64,000 nucleotides of DNA from Isoetes taiwanensis (taxonomy: Eukaryota; Streptophyta; Lycopodiopsida; Isoetales; Isoetaceae). Location: NCBI GenBank assembly GCA_021234155.1, contig JAJEKV010000041.1:1986447-2050446 (forward strand). Reading direction: 5' to 3'. The position numbers were made by a program, and so were the translations under genes. The notes beneath the pieces are model-generated. The model saw nothing but the letters and a program-made list of their open reading frames with translations, had not been told where the DNA came from and made no database searches. Every line of letters begins with the position of its first letter. The stretch's first letter is position 1. Below, in pieces: positions 1 to 10,986 of the stretch.

Positions 1-1132
1 ACTACTCGGTTGCATCTCCCCTTGGTCGATGAGGCAGGAAGGGTTGCATCTCCCCTTCCCGGGGTCTAGAGGTGCGGGCGGCTAGAGAATAAATTGGCGA
101 CACACGATTCTGTACCACTGAACCCCAAAGCGAGCCAAGCCAACACTTGCAGCTCTCCGAGGCGGAACAACACCATTGCCCGGGGAGGTGTCGGACCCAT
201 GCCCGCCCACCACGAGGTGGCCCGACCATAAGCCTAGCCCACTATGGGATCCCCAAGCCCCCCACTCGGCAGGGATCCTCCCTCCACTTTCCCTCTAGCC
301 CTGTTATATGGTGCTGAGTCATATCATAGCCTCAATAGCCTGGTGGGCTCCTATGCACAGGCCGCAACTAATAGGAACTAAGGGATCTACCCTAGGCCTA
401 GGAGCATACTACATATGGCTCTAGGTCTCTACCCCCCATTCCCAATACAAGAGGAGCAAACATGATCAACCATCATCACATAATCATCACATCATGAGAA
501 TAATCATAAGAAGAACATCTTAACCTAATCATACAAATCTAACTAATAGTTAGGGTTCCTTGATTAGGGTTCAAGATGTTGAATATGGGTTCTAGGATGG
601 CTCTACTCTAGATACAAAATACTAGCATATCTGGAATGCTAATTTCCAGATGAGCTATCACAACCACTATCCTACATACCTGCTCAAGCTCTCCCTCCAG
701 ATCCGTGTGCCTCCATGGTCTCCAGAGCTCACGAGATGCCGCTCCTACTCCAAGAGCGAGTCTACCACCTTGGGGCTCTTGCACCGGTCTATGCCACAAC
801 AAGCGATGTTCAAGCGGGGTTTGAGCAGTAGGCGAGTCTCACGGGTGCTAGGGCTGGAAAGAGGTCTAGGGTTAGGGTTTATGCCTATATGAGTTAGGTC
901 CACCTAGGATGCCGCGTGGCACCAACGGGTGAGTCATTGGTGCGGTGCCCCAATAGGTTAAAGGCCACGTGGATAATGGCTTTAACCTATGGTTGGCTAA
1001 GTTATGAGAATAACTTAGCCATGCCCCTAGTGCCACAATCTATGGTATACAAGGCTATGAAGATAGACTTGTATGGTATGGAGATCGAGGAATATATGTA
1101 TTTATGGCTTATGTTCCTACGGACCCGTCACA
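1..1132 (-). repeat. 3' LTR of element 1 (partial)
   Basis: The plus strand ends in GGACCCGTCACA, so on the minus strand the LTR begins TGTGACGGGTCC. It aligns with 11490-12635 with small indels and substitutions. Relative to the 1649-bp 5' LTR, about 500 bp lies outside the window. Short ORFs inside it are not genes. Confidence 0.88.
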
Positions 1133-1146
1133 TTCTCCCCCCTTAG
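1133..1146 (-). other. Polypurine tract of element 1
   Basis: On the minus strand a purine run, AAGGGGGGAGAA, stands directly before the TGTGACG start of the 3' LTR. This is the expected place and composition for the plus-strand primer. Confidence 0.8.
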
Positions 1147-2099
1147 GACAATGTCGTCCTCAAAGATTGCGCTAAAGGTGACGAACCTACCTTATGCCTG
1201 CACAAAGCAACAACATGTCATAACCTTTAGTTTAGTTTAGCAATCAAGTTTTATTAGTTCAAGTCAAAATTTAGGCTATATTTGTACTTATACAAAATTA
1301 TATAGCCTTAACACGGTTATTTCACGATAATTCAAAACATTATGGTAAGAGTTATTAGGGTTCATAATCTAAATTATGGCTCTCCCTATCTTCAGAATCG
1401 CCTCCTCGTTGAGGTCCACCTTCTACTTGCCCGCAAAAGGAGCACATTACGTTAGTTTAGTTAATAATTTGTGGTTTTAGGGGACCCCCTTACCTCCTTG
1501 AGTCGAACCATCGACTCAAGGTTGTCCTACTACCTTGCCCAAGATCATGGCCCTTTCGGATTTGAGCTTAAGGATCATTTAAGATGCTCCCATCATCGCC
1601 ATGATGATGAAAGTGCTACCTTGTACTTTCGGTTGCGGTGCCGAGTACCCTTAGTGCATCATGCCCCGCGGGTTTGAAGCTAGGGAGCGTCTCACGATCC
1701 CATCATCGGCGCATGATCACTTTAACCCTCACCATGACCCTCCTACGGCCCGGTGTGCATTACCCGATCGTGGCATAGAGATCATCCGATCGATGTCCCA
1801 TCATAAGCCCACTATGCCTCATTCCTCACTCACATGACCCTAATGGTCATGCGCACCTCTTTAGTGCGTGTGGCCTAGAAAGAATGCCCTAAAGGTGTAT
1901 CCCATCGCCAGCCCACGATCCAAGGTTTCGCACATGCACCCTAGTAACTAGAATGCATGCCCGGGCTTAAACTAACTAACAACATACTAGCTAACCACGG
2001 CGGGTCGGGTCCGACCAAGGTCGGGCGACTTCGCCCATCAAACTCCTTCATAAAAACGGGTATTGCTTCTCCAAGTCTTGCTTCAATACCCATGTCGCA
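1147..2099 (-). other. Non-coding 3' region of element 1
   Basis: This stretch separates the chromodomain remnant from the polypurine tract. I see no credible ORF or RNA gene. Element 2 has a non-coding stretch of about 800 bp in the same place (33338-34137), so a long 3' untranslated part seems typical of this lineage. Confidence 0.55.
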
Positions 2100-2523
2100 T
2101 CTTCCACGGGTAAGTGCTTCTACTTAACCAAATCTTGGAGGAACTGAGACCTCCTAGTCTTCTTGAATGACTTATCAAGAAGCAATTCGGGCACTATTTC
2201 TACTTGCTCCTCAGTCATTTTCCAACAAGGTTGGAGTATCCAAAACCTCCTCAGGGTTAGGATTGTGCCTTTTAATAAACTTCGTGGAAGACCTTGTGCA
2301 CCTTGAGATGGGCTGGAAGATCCAACTTGTAGGCTTGAGAGCCCACTCTCTCCAAAATCTTGAGCGGACCAGCCCACCTAGGGGCAAGCTTCTTGCAGCT
2401 CCCAATCCATGGCTTGGCTTGCTTCACCTTTATCTTCAACGGACGCTATCGCGCCTTGAATTCTCTACGGTCCTGTGTGTTTGTCGGCTACACTCTTCTT
2501 CGCCGACTTCTTGCCGCCAATAA
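2100..2523 (-). pseudogene. Integrase C-terminus and chromodomain remnant (element 1)
   Basis: The minus-strand frame ending at 2120 contains MTEEQVEIVPELLLDKSFKK followed by KTRRSQFLQDLVK, nearly identical to residues just before the chromodomain of element 2 (near 33110-33210). Sequence further 5' on this strand resembles the element 2 stretch from the GPF-type integrase module to the PNPEEVLDTP segment, but in several frames. In chromodomain Ty3 elements this tail guides integration to chromatin marks. The chromodomain core after LVK is lost here by frameshift. Confidence 0.75.
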
Positions 2524-3360
2524 ATAACCCCTTACTTCTTCCACTAGGCTGTGATATCCCCTAACATCTATTTTGGGATACTTCTACCTTGGACACAGAT
2601 TGTGCCGGTATCCGGGGTTAAGCATCGGTACGTAATTTACCATGAAAGGAGACATCCGAGATGACTCACGCTTGGCACTGTTGTGGCGAAATTCCACCAA
2701 GTGGATGTACTCATCCCACTTGGATTGCTTTATTCCACACATAGCCCGAGCATGTCTTCAATGATCCGATTCGTCCTCTCCGATGCGGCCATCGTTTGGG
2801 ATGATATGCCGTGCTCATGGAGAGCTTCGTGCGAATGGTGTGAAAGAGGTCCTGCCGGAAGGCACTCATAAACTTGGAATCCCTATCGATATTATCTCCA
2901 GGGGCATGCCATGGAGTCTGAAAATCTCCTTACAAATAACTTGGCGATTATCTAATCGCGGTGTCGGGCCGTCTTGCAAGGCACAAAATGTGCCATCTTA
3001 GATAACTTATCTCGACAACCATCAATGCATCCTTGCCTCGAAGAGTTCTAGGGGAGACCCGTGATGAAATCCATGCTTATGACCTCCCACTTTGCATTTG
3101 GCACCCCAATGGCTCAAGAGCACACGAATCGAAGTTGCTCGCTTTGGTCTCACGACATAAGCGGCAATCGAATATATGCAGCTATCGCCTCTTCATTCCG
3201 GCGTAAGTAGCTACTTGAATCTTGAAATAGGTCTTCATGAAGCCGGCGATGCCCCTGCTATCAATGTTATGTGTGTCATGAAGAATTAGCTTCCTTACCC
3301 ACGATGATTGCGGGCACACACAACTTATGCTTGTGGTACAACGGGTTGCCTTCCTTCTTA
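2524..3360 (-). pseudogene. Integrase core remnant (element 1)
   Basis: Two conserved pieces are readable on the minus strand. Near 3135-3175 is CRLCRETKASNF, the second half of the HHCC zinc-binding motif (element 2: CQLCQQTKAEQL). Near 3052-3085 is ISMDFITGLP, which holds the first catalytic Asp of the DDE integrase (element 2: VSMDFITGLP). The rest is shifted between frames, so no active integrase can be made. Confidence 0.7.
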
Positions 3361-4135
3361 TAATGCTTGAAGGCTTCCCGGCTCCTTATCATTCGGCTCC
3401 GCTTCCTTGGAAAGGCTTTCCCATACGCCCTGAAGTCCACATCGCTGGCAAGGACTCCTCAATCTTCTTGCCAAACTCACTCGAAGAGTGGAAATCGTGA
3501 TTACAATGCGTCCTTGTCTCCGAAATGGTCTCCCCGGAGAGGGCATCCGCTACAACATTAAGCTTACTAGGCTTATATATAATATCAAAATCATACTCCT
3601 CAAGGAATTCCATCCACCTCCTTTGTCTTAAGTTGAGGAGTGGTGGGTGAAAAGATATTGAAGGCTACGGTGATCGCAAGATCCGTTGGAACTTCCTTCC
3701 CGCCAGAGATAATGCCTCCATATCCTCAATGCCACGACAATGGCTAGCAGCCTCCCGATCATGGGTTGGGTAGCGTTGTTGTTCGGCGTCGTTCATCTTC
3801 TTAAGTCGAGGGCGACTACCCTTCCTTCTTGCATCAAGACTTTGTTGCTATCTTGCTTACACTATTTTACCAACTTATCTTTACTCGGATCAGGAAGAAC
3901 AAGCACTTTGTTTGTTGTTAAGGCCTCTTTAAGCTTCTCAAAAGAAGCTTGGACTTTCTCTAACCAATGGCTAGTCCAATCCTTAATCTTCTTGGCCTTA
4001 GTGAGGTCCGACAAGGGGGACGCCCGCCGCAAAGTCCTTGACAAACTTTTACGTAATATCATGGCCAACCGAGAAAGCTTCTTACTTCTGCCACATTCCT
4101 TGGAGCTGGCCAATCAACTATTGCCTCAATCTTAG
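3361..4135 (-). pseudogene. RNase H remnant (element 1)
   Basis: At 3389-3613 the minus strand reads MEFLEEYDFDIIYKPSKLNV then VADALSGE, the end of the RNase H domain that links to integrase; element 2 has the same at about 31700-31800. At 3862-4113 is the connection between RT and RNase H, with SFEKLKEALTTNKVLVLPDP. Frameshifts separate the two parts. Confidence 0.75.
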
Positions 4136-4990
4136 ATGGATGTGGAGATTCCCTCGGGATGTTACTACATGCCCCAAGTACTCTACTCCTGTTTGCAAAG
4201 TGGCACTTAGAGAGCTTCCCATACAACCGATGGACGTCTCAACTTCTCCAACACTTTCCGAGATGCGACAATGCTCCTCAAGGGACTTGTCGTAGATTAG
4301 GATGTCGTCAAGAAGACAATAACAAACTCATCCAAGAAGTCTCTCGAAGATGTCGTTCATGAGGCGATAAACGTTCTTTGGAGCATTCGATAGTCCAAAG
4401 GGCATTATCAGAATTCAAAGTGACCATACCAGCGTTCGAAGCGGTTTTATGGATATCCTCTTCTTTTATTCTTATCCGATGGTATCCCGACCTCAAATAA
4501 ATTTTAGAGAATACCTTTGCTCCTTGTGGCGGTCCATTAGATCATCTGCCCTTGGCAATGCATACTTGTTCTTTATCGTGCCGCTTATTGTCGGCGATAG
4601 TCTATGCACATTCTTAAGCTCCCATCCTTCTTCTTCACAAAGAGTATAGGTGCTCGAAGGAGACACACTTGCTCTTATAAATCCAAGCTCGAGCAATTCA
4701 AGTTTTTTTTCTTGAGCTCAATCAATTCTGGGGTGCTCATTCTATATGGCCTTCTTGGTAGGCTTAGCAAGATCGGGAGCCAATGTGATCTCACATTCCA
4801 CACCCCTATAAAGGCAACGAAGCTGGGATTTCATCGAAATATATCCTTGAACTCTGAAATAAGCCTTGCTATGCGCTCGGGCAACCGATTTCCCTTTGGT
4901 TCACTTCCATCACCTTTGCGGCTCAACCGATTCCATCCTCAAGATGTAATCCACCTTATTCCTTTCTATACTCCTCCTTAGCTGCTTCAA
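4136..4990 (-). pseudogene. Reverse transcriptase remnant (element 1)
   Basis: Minus-strand pieces include LELGFIRASVSPSS and [16 protein letters not shown] (4493-4696) and [19 protein letters not shown] (4308-4496). All are typical of the Ty3/gypsy RT fingers and palm and match element 2 at 30620-30900. The FDD catalytic region lies in a different, broken frame near 4250-4300. This copy cannot encode a polymerase. Confidence 0.85.
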
Positions 4991-5450
4991 AGAAATACAC
5001 TGCATAGGAGAATCTAGCTTCTTACCTTTCACTATCAACTTGCTGCCGTCTGGTGCCGTCATGGTGACTTCATTCCGGTCGCAATCAATCATGGCTTTGG
5101 CTGGCTTCAAAAATTCCATCCCACTATCGGATCATATCTTCCGATATCCATGACTTCGCCTCCCCATCGCCACTTAGCCCCACTAAGGTCTATGTCAAAG
5201 GTGATCCTCCTTCCCTTAGTGTGCCGAATGGTTTGCCATAGCCATTGGCCTTGGCTTAGACTTCAATACCTTGTTCTTCATTAGGGCAGCCAATCTAGGA
5301 GATGCAAAATTATGAGAGCTACTCAGTATCTATGAGGACTACATAAGGATTACTATCTATGATCCCGCGGCGATGATGGCTTTGGTTTGATTCTCTATAT
5401 CACCTGCCTCAATGTTTGCACATATGTGACACTCACCATCTATGAAGTCC
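4991..5450 (-). pseudogene. Aspartic protease remnant and PR-RT linker (element 1)
   Basis: The frame at 4910-5119 gives the PR-RT linker (SPMQCISLKQLRRSIE; element 2: [14 protein letters not shown]). Around 5290-5360 the minus strand shows VVLIDT followed by a stop and SHNFASPRL in broken frames. This is the DSGSSHNF active-site region of element 2, with the Asp-Thr/Ser-Gly triad damaged. Confidence 0.65.
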
Positions 5451-5944
5451 ACGGGCCTCCTGGCGGTTGTCGTCCTCGCCCCGCTTCGCGTTGGGGAGTC
5501 CCAATCCAAGAGTTACCGCCAAGCGATCGACCGCATGACGAATGGACAATCATGTGTTGATTGCCCCGGCTGGAAGCACCGAAGCATAACTTTTCTCAAT
5601 GCATTCACGCCTCTTTCCTTCGCAAAACCGCCTAGGAGATGCTTAAAGAGCACCCCCCGATGCATTCTCGGGCTTACGGTCCCCAAAAGCTTTGCTCGAC
5701 CCTTACCTTTGCTTTGACTCCACGATGGTGTAGCTGCTGATTGCTTACCCTCGATATTGTCCCCGATCTTGCCGAACTCTTACCCGGAAGGTTGATCGCT
5801 TCTCATTGGAGTTGCGGTGCCTCTTCTAAACTTATAGCTTTATCTTCGCGCCAAGAACCGACCTTTGGGTTGATTGCTCTAACAAGCCTCTTGATATTGC
5901 TGTTCAACCCCTCAATGTAAGTATCCACGGCTTTCTCTCGAGAC
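5451..5944 (-). pseudogene. Gag C-terminus with zinc-knuckle remnant (element 1)
   Basis: Near 5540-5590 the minus strand reads RCFQPGQSTHDCP, matching the CCHC zinc-knuckle region of element 2 near 29725-29790. One base appears to be lost before it. The remainder resembles gag spacer sequence in shifting frames. Confidence 0.55.
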
Positions 5945-6743
5945 TCAGGAACATGCGTACCGAAGTCTCATAAATTCTTTCAGATACTTAGCCAGCGATA
6001 AGCTACCCTGATTCAACCTGTAAAATTGCTGAATCTGTCTACTAGTATGAGACCTTGGCACGTAGTGCTGCCGGAAAGCCTTGCTAAAGGTCTTAAACTT
6101 GCAATTGTTCCTCTTCAGCTTGTTGGATTTAGCATATCCCTTCCACCAGATCCTTGCCGGTCCAATAAGGTTAGCTGTAGCAACTTTCCCTATGTCCTTG
6201 TCTTTCATACCGTATGAGTTGCCAAATTCTTCCATTTCATCAAGCCATGCTTCAGCCTCCATGCCTAATCTGTCTTTCCCTGAGAACTGGCCGAGCTTCC
6301 TTGTCTTCCATACATTGCTCATAGCACTATCCACCTTTTTCTGATAGTCACCTGTCTTTCTTGCTCTTTTCCTTGCTTTAGGTGTGCCCGAGTGACTGTC
6401 GGAGCTAGAGCTGTCCTCCTTTGGAAGAGCTATCGATGAGCTGGAGCTAGATGATGATGGACTCCCTGGTTCTCCTCTTCCTTCTCCTATCCCGGCGTTC
6501 CCCTGGTTGCCCCTCCCTTTCTGGCGGGGACCGTCACCACCCGAGAAAACAAGGTGGAGGTGGAGGACCATCTTCTGTGCATTCATGAGAGGTGTCGCCC
6601 GGTTGATGAGGTGTTGCATCTGGTTCCTCATCGCACCAACCTTCGTTGGATCGCCTCACGGTGACATATCCTGCTCAACGTCTTCTGTTCTCTCGCCAAA
6701 CAAGTTCCTTGGTACCCAATTGCGTAGTCGGTGCCGATCTTGA
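5945..6743 (-). pseudogene. Gag (Retrotrans_gag family), element 1
   Basis: The longest surviving ORF of element 1 (5945-6631, 228 residues) has a Ser-rich linker, a basic patch, then a Retrotrans_gag domain: EAWLDEMEEFGNSYGM, ARIWWKGYAK, FSKAFRQHYVPRS and LAKYLKEFMRLR. This domain forms the particle capsid. The coding region begins further 5': around 6680-6730 the minus strand gives RNLFGERTEDVEQ, aligned with RNLFEGYG of element 2. The frame ends early relative to a full gag, before the zinc knuckle, so the gene is truncated by a stop or frameshift. Confidence 0.8.
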
Positions 6744-8620
6744 GATCCACGCGACTTGAGTTCCTTTTTGCAAGGATTGATCATCAATACATTTTATTTG
6801 GGTTAGATGTTGATCAATTTTACTTGCAATTGAATTATCTTTAGTTATAAGAAATCATACAAAGCCTTACATTGACAAAACAGGTTAATAGTCATTAATA
6901 CATAAGGATTACATGATAAGGTAGATATATCTTAGCACAATGGGTACAAGAAATACTTATCACAAAACTTAAGAAAATTTCACAATTATTCGGCCTCCTC
7001 GAAGCTCGAAGAAGTTCTTGACATCCCCGAATCGGAGGCCTTTGCCGGGGATTCGCCAAGATGTTCCTCGTCGATCTTCCTTCAAGTGCTCGGGCCATCT
7101 CCTTTAGGGAGTTCGGTCTTGTTCTTTGCTACTACCACTCGAAAGTGTTGCATCCCTAAGGTGCCCTCTGCAAAAATCGAGGGCAATGGGCCTGACCGCC
7201 TGTTGAAAAGAATGATGTGATGCGGCATGGGTATATCTTGAAGTCTTTGCCGAAGCCAGAAAGTGCTATGAGAAGTGCCGCGGTTCTTCCCCTTGGGCTA
7301 CGAACTCCTTGTGGAAGACTATCATTTGCCCTTGGGCGAGGGTCGGAAGATAGTATGGATCGTGCCCTTCCTTCGCCTCGCGATCCGGTGCCCTTCCTCC
7401 TTCGCTTTACAGTAGGCATCAAGCGCCATCGGTCTTCATGATCCCTCCACATGCTGGTTTGCATTGTCCAAGTTGATCTTCTTTGGACCCTTCCCTCATG
7501 CTCACAGCTCGCCCGGGCCGCTTGAGCTTGGGCCCTTCCACGGGTTTGTAGAGTGTGCTCTGTGTCTGCTGGAACTCCTCCTCACGAGATGATAGGTTCC
7601 CTCTTGTCGATAGATCTCCCTTATCTGGCGATAGGCTGCTATGTCGAACATTGTCTCCCAAAGATAAGAGTGTCTCTCCGCCAGCTCCTTGGGATCTCTA
7701 CGGTATGAGTAGTCGATGAGGTCTGCGCTCTTCCCGTGTGCTATCATGCCCAAGAGCTCATCGATTCAAGACCCATTTCACAATTAGGACAAGTTGAGGA
7801 TGTCATTTGCAAAAAATGTACTCCTCCCGTCGATGGGTGCGACATTGTGCGGATGCCGGTGGGTGGGTTTCAGAGTCGCTGTTCGTCATGCCTCGGCCAT
7901 GCCTCGACGATACCTCGCATTCTTGTTGCCTCCCTGCTCTCCCATTGCGGGTTACGCTCCCCTAGCTGCTTTCGTAGTCTTCATGGATCGTAGAGATGGT
8001 GCCCCGACGTCGTGCCATAGTATTAAGTGAGGAGGAGGACTCTATATTCGGGATTTGATCACGGGCTCTCTACTGGTATCAAAAGTGGCTAAGTCTAAGG
8101 GGGCTGAGAACGGAGGGTTCCCCTACTTTGTTGATTGACTTATAGTGCATGAAGAGGGCAAGGGCTGTTCGAGTGAAAGGTACCTATGCCTATTATGTAT
8201 GCAGGTCATGGGGCGGGCATGGTCCTAGTCCTATCCCATAGCGTTTCTTGCCTTTGGATCCCGCCCAACTCTCGACCTAAGGCTTGGGTAAGTGTCTCAA
8301 GGGAAACCCAATTCCCTCCCTAGGAGGCGATCCTAACTTCCCAAAGGGGGACCCGGGTCATATTGGCACATAATGTCGTGTAGTAGGGTGTTCTAGTCAA
8401 AGTTGCGTGAAGATCAAACAAGTGATCAAACACAGAGAAGGCTTGATCTTTTGGAAGCACATGGATATGGCTGGCAAAGATTGTACCATCTCTCAAAGTT
8501 CTTTGGGCGCCATTGAGCAGAAAGGGTGTAGAAATTGGCTTGCAAAGATCGGTGGAGGATCGAAAAATCGCCTAAGGGGAAATTTGGGAGCAGTTCAGAA
8601 TGAAAAATGGCAAATGAGAC
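6744..8620 (-). pseudogene. Second pre-gag ORF remnant (element 1)
   Basis: Pieces of this stretch match the 415-residue pre-gag protein of element 2 (27168-28415) in order: ETMFDIAAYRQIREI near 7620-7660 (ESTSDIQAYSSIRQI), LLIALSGFG near 7260-7290 (MLIALSGFG), and ARALEGRSTRNIL near 7050-7095 (ARALQGGSSVNVL). It lies between the TATA-like block at 8621-8632 and gag. The function is unknown. Many frameshifts make it a pseudogene. Confidence 0.6.
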
Positions 8621-8632
8621 CTATTTTTATAG
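8621..8632 (-). promoter_or_regulatory. Internal TATA-box-like block before pre-gag ORF 2 (element 1)
   Basis: On the minus strand CTATAAAAATAG is followed by GTCTCATTT. Element 2 has CTATAAATAG followed by GTCCCTCATTT at the equivalent position (26764-26785). Conservation between two diverged copies argues for function, probably a promoter. Confidence 0.5.
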
Positions 8633-9521
8633 ACTATGGGTGACCTCGGGGTTCCGTGCAAAAAAGGTACCTACCTAAGACGACCTTGGTTCTATGGCTC
8701 TGGGTGTCCAATTGAACTACCATGAAGTGCAAACTTAAGCAAAACAAAGCAAGAAACACTACATGGCAATTTGTTGGATCAAATTTGGCTAATTTGGGCC
8801 AAAGATGGGCTGACCGGGTGAATCTGCTACGGATGGCCTCCAGCGTCCACGGACGCCTTGAGACAGCGTTTTGGCTTGGTCTCTTGGGTTGGCCTGTTTT
8901 GGGCCAATTTTTGGTCATTTTTGGGAATTTAAAGATGCTAATATGGCTAATTGGGCCAATTCTAACCTAACTAGCAACTTATTTTGAGCAAAACTGACAT
9001 CTAAAAGCAAGATTTTGGGGGTAGGCGGGTGAATCCGCAGCACAAGCGCGCGTGTGGCCACGAAGAGAGGCCATTGGCGGTCTCACCCCGACCGGCCCAA
9101 TTTTAGCATTTTAGATGATTTTTTGCCAAAATTTTGATGTAGTCATGATTTCTAGGTGTTTCTAGGCATGCTATGAAGAATTCTACTACGATTGGGTTCT
9201 ATTTCCTACATTTCAAGCATACAACATTTTTTTTAATTTCTGAGAGGGAAAAATGACTTTTTATATTAATAAGAAACATAGTCACATGAAAATTTTAATT
9301 CTTCTACAAAATTTACAAAATTTGAGGCCTAGGGCCTCTCCCTCATGGATCCTCCGTGCTAAGTGAATATCCTTGGGCATAAGGGTTACCCGCTTAGCAT
9401 GGATAGCGCTAGAGGTTTCCCTCCTCGAAGAGCTGGACCAGCCGCCCGGGAAGCCTCTTGCAGGGCCGGGTCATTAGAGGGGTAACCCTATAATCGTCCG
9501 GAACTGCTGGCAAAAACCTCT
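8633..9521 (-). other. Spacer between the two pre-gag ORFs (element 1)
   Basis: There is no convincing coding sequence. Two related segments, around 8810-8870 and 9020-9080, share a GGGTGAATCYGC core and GC-rich arms. They sit where element 2 carries its hairpin repeats but do not share their sequence. Confidence 0.4.
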
Positions 9522-10340
9522 CTAAGGAGACTTCGAAGGCGCCTTCCTTATCGGGAGATTCGTGCACATCCGAAGTGCGAATCTCCTAAACACCCGGGCA
9601 TATGTGCTGTTTAGGCCCGTGGTGAACCCTCTTGGGTTTTTCGGCCCTAGTGGGGGTGGCTTGGGCTGGTTCTTCTTGGCCTGCCGCCCCGCGACGTATT
9701 TTGCACCTCCTGCTGGCAATACCACTCATTGTACCTCGTCCAGCGGCGAAGGTACTCCTTGTATGCCACCATCTTCGCTTAAACTTCATGCGGTCTGGCG
9801 GTGGGCGCGAATGCCCCCTCCCCTACCTTCTGCTTCACCACCTTAGGTGGTTCCGCCACTTAGGTGTAGGGTGGCCTAGCGTCAGTCCTGCTGCCCCTCC
9901 TCCTCCTCGTCATCCCAGCCCTCCTGCTCCTCTTCCTCTTCCTCTCAGAGGCTTTCGTCAATACCGATGGTCAGGCGAGGGGCCATCGTTCTTCTTCTTC
10001 GTCGTCGGCTCTTGCTCCCTCAGCTCCCTCTCTCTCTCCCTTTTCTTCCCTATTTGACCCTCTCCTCCGGCCACTCTGCTACTTTTTTCCTTTCCCTTCT
10101 TTTTTGGGCGAAGGCCCTCCCTTCCTCCACTGGCCAGACACGCTCTTCCACCTCTTGTTCCACCTCTGTTGTGGGCCCCAAAGTGGCGCGACTTCGTCCG
10201 TTCTTTGTGTTCCTCGCTGACGACGACGAGCTGCTAGCCGGGCTCTCCTCGGCATCATGATCGTGTCGCCCATTTGCCGCTGCTGGGGGGAAGGTCCTCT
10301 TCCCCTTTCTTGGGTCGGAGGTGCTCGGGATCTTCTTCAC
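9522..10340 (-). pseudogene. First pre-gag ORF remnant, acidic/basic low-complexity protein (element 1)
   Basis: Minus-strand frames give a Lys/Arg- and Ser-rich start (10050-10340), a Glu/Asp-rich middle (near 9900-9950, EEEEEQEGWDDEEEE), and a proline segment KPPPLGPKNPRGF near 9650. Element 2 has the same layout in its first pre-gag ORF: a basic start, long acidic coiled-coil-like stretches and a KKPPPYPKWDRKKQPGPP segment. Function unknown. Broken here. Confidence 0.5.
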
Positions 10341-10487
10341 ATGTCGCCTGCCTGCCAGCCGCCATGGAGAGGGTAGGTCTTGGTCCAGGCTTCCAGTAGG
10401 TTTGCTTGGTGCGTGCCATATCTTATGGTTCAGAAAATGGGTGACGAAGGACTGAGCAAGAGAGAGTTGGAGGTGAAGGGTTGAGAG

Positions 10488-10515
10488 AGAAAATGAGGTG
10501 TCGATATTTAAAAAG
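10488..10515 (-). promoter_or_regulatory. Internal TATA-like block before pre-gag ORF 1 (element 1)
   Basis: On the minus strand TTTAAATATCGA is followed by CACCTCATTTTC. Element 2 has CTATAAATAG and then CCCCTCATTTG in the same relative position (24782-24811). The TATA match is weaker than in the second block. Confidence 0.4.
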
Positions 10516-10973
10516 GAGGGTCCCAGGAATATTCTCCTACCATAATTACCCCTATTTATTAGCCCCCTTATTAATTACAAGATATTTAATAATTATTTAA
10601 CTATTAATGTATATATATTAACCTATATTAATTGATATTATCTTTAAATTTTCGAATTTTCCTAATGGTTCAAGTGCAATTTATGAATTTGCGCCATTTT
10701 TTCATTGGTTTCGATTGGCATGATTCTTCGACCCATTTTAGGTGAAATTTGATGCAGATGCATAATTTTCACTCCAAATTTACTAGAAGGTTCGTTTGAC
10801 TCACTCAAATCTTCGTCTAACACTTAGCCTAATTCTGACCCACTACCTGGGAGAAAAAATTTTTTCCCCATTTTCGTGGTTCAATGGTGGAAATGTTTAT
10901 TTCACACCCTATAGGCCCGTTAGACTACTTCATGGTTATGGTCGGTGCTAGTTCTTGGTCAACCAAGAACATC

Positions 10974-10985
10974 GCCTCGATACCA
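10974..10985 (-). other. Primer binding site of element 1
   Basis: One base inside the 5' LTR end, the minus strand reads TGGTATCGAGGC, a diverged match (9 of 12) to TGGTATCAGAGC, which is complementary to plant initiator-Met tRNA. Confidence 0.65.
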
Positions 10986-10986
10986 T

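Noticed and set aside
9562-10260. Plus-strand ORFs of 94-141 codons rich in Pro, Ser and Leu
   Set aside because: They are complements of the acidic and basic pre-gag ORF 1 of element 1. There is no independent support.
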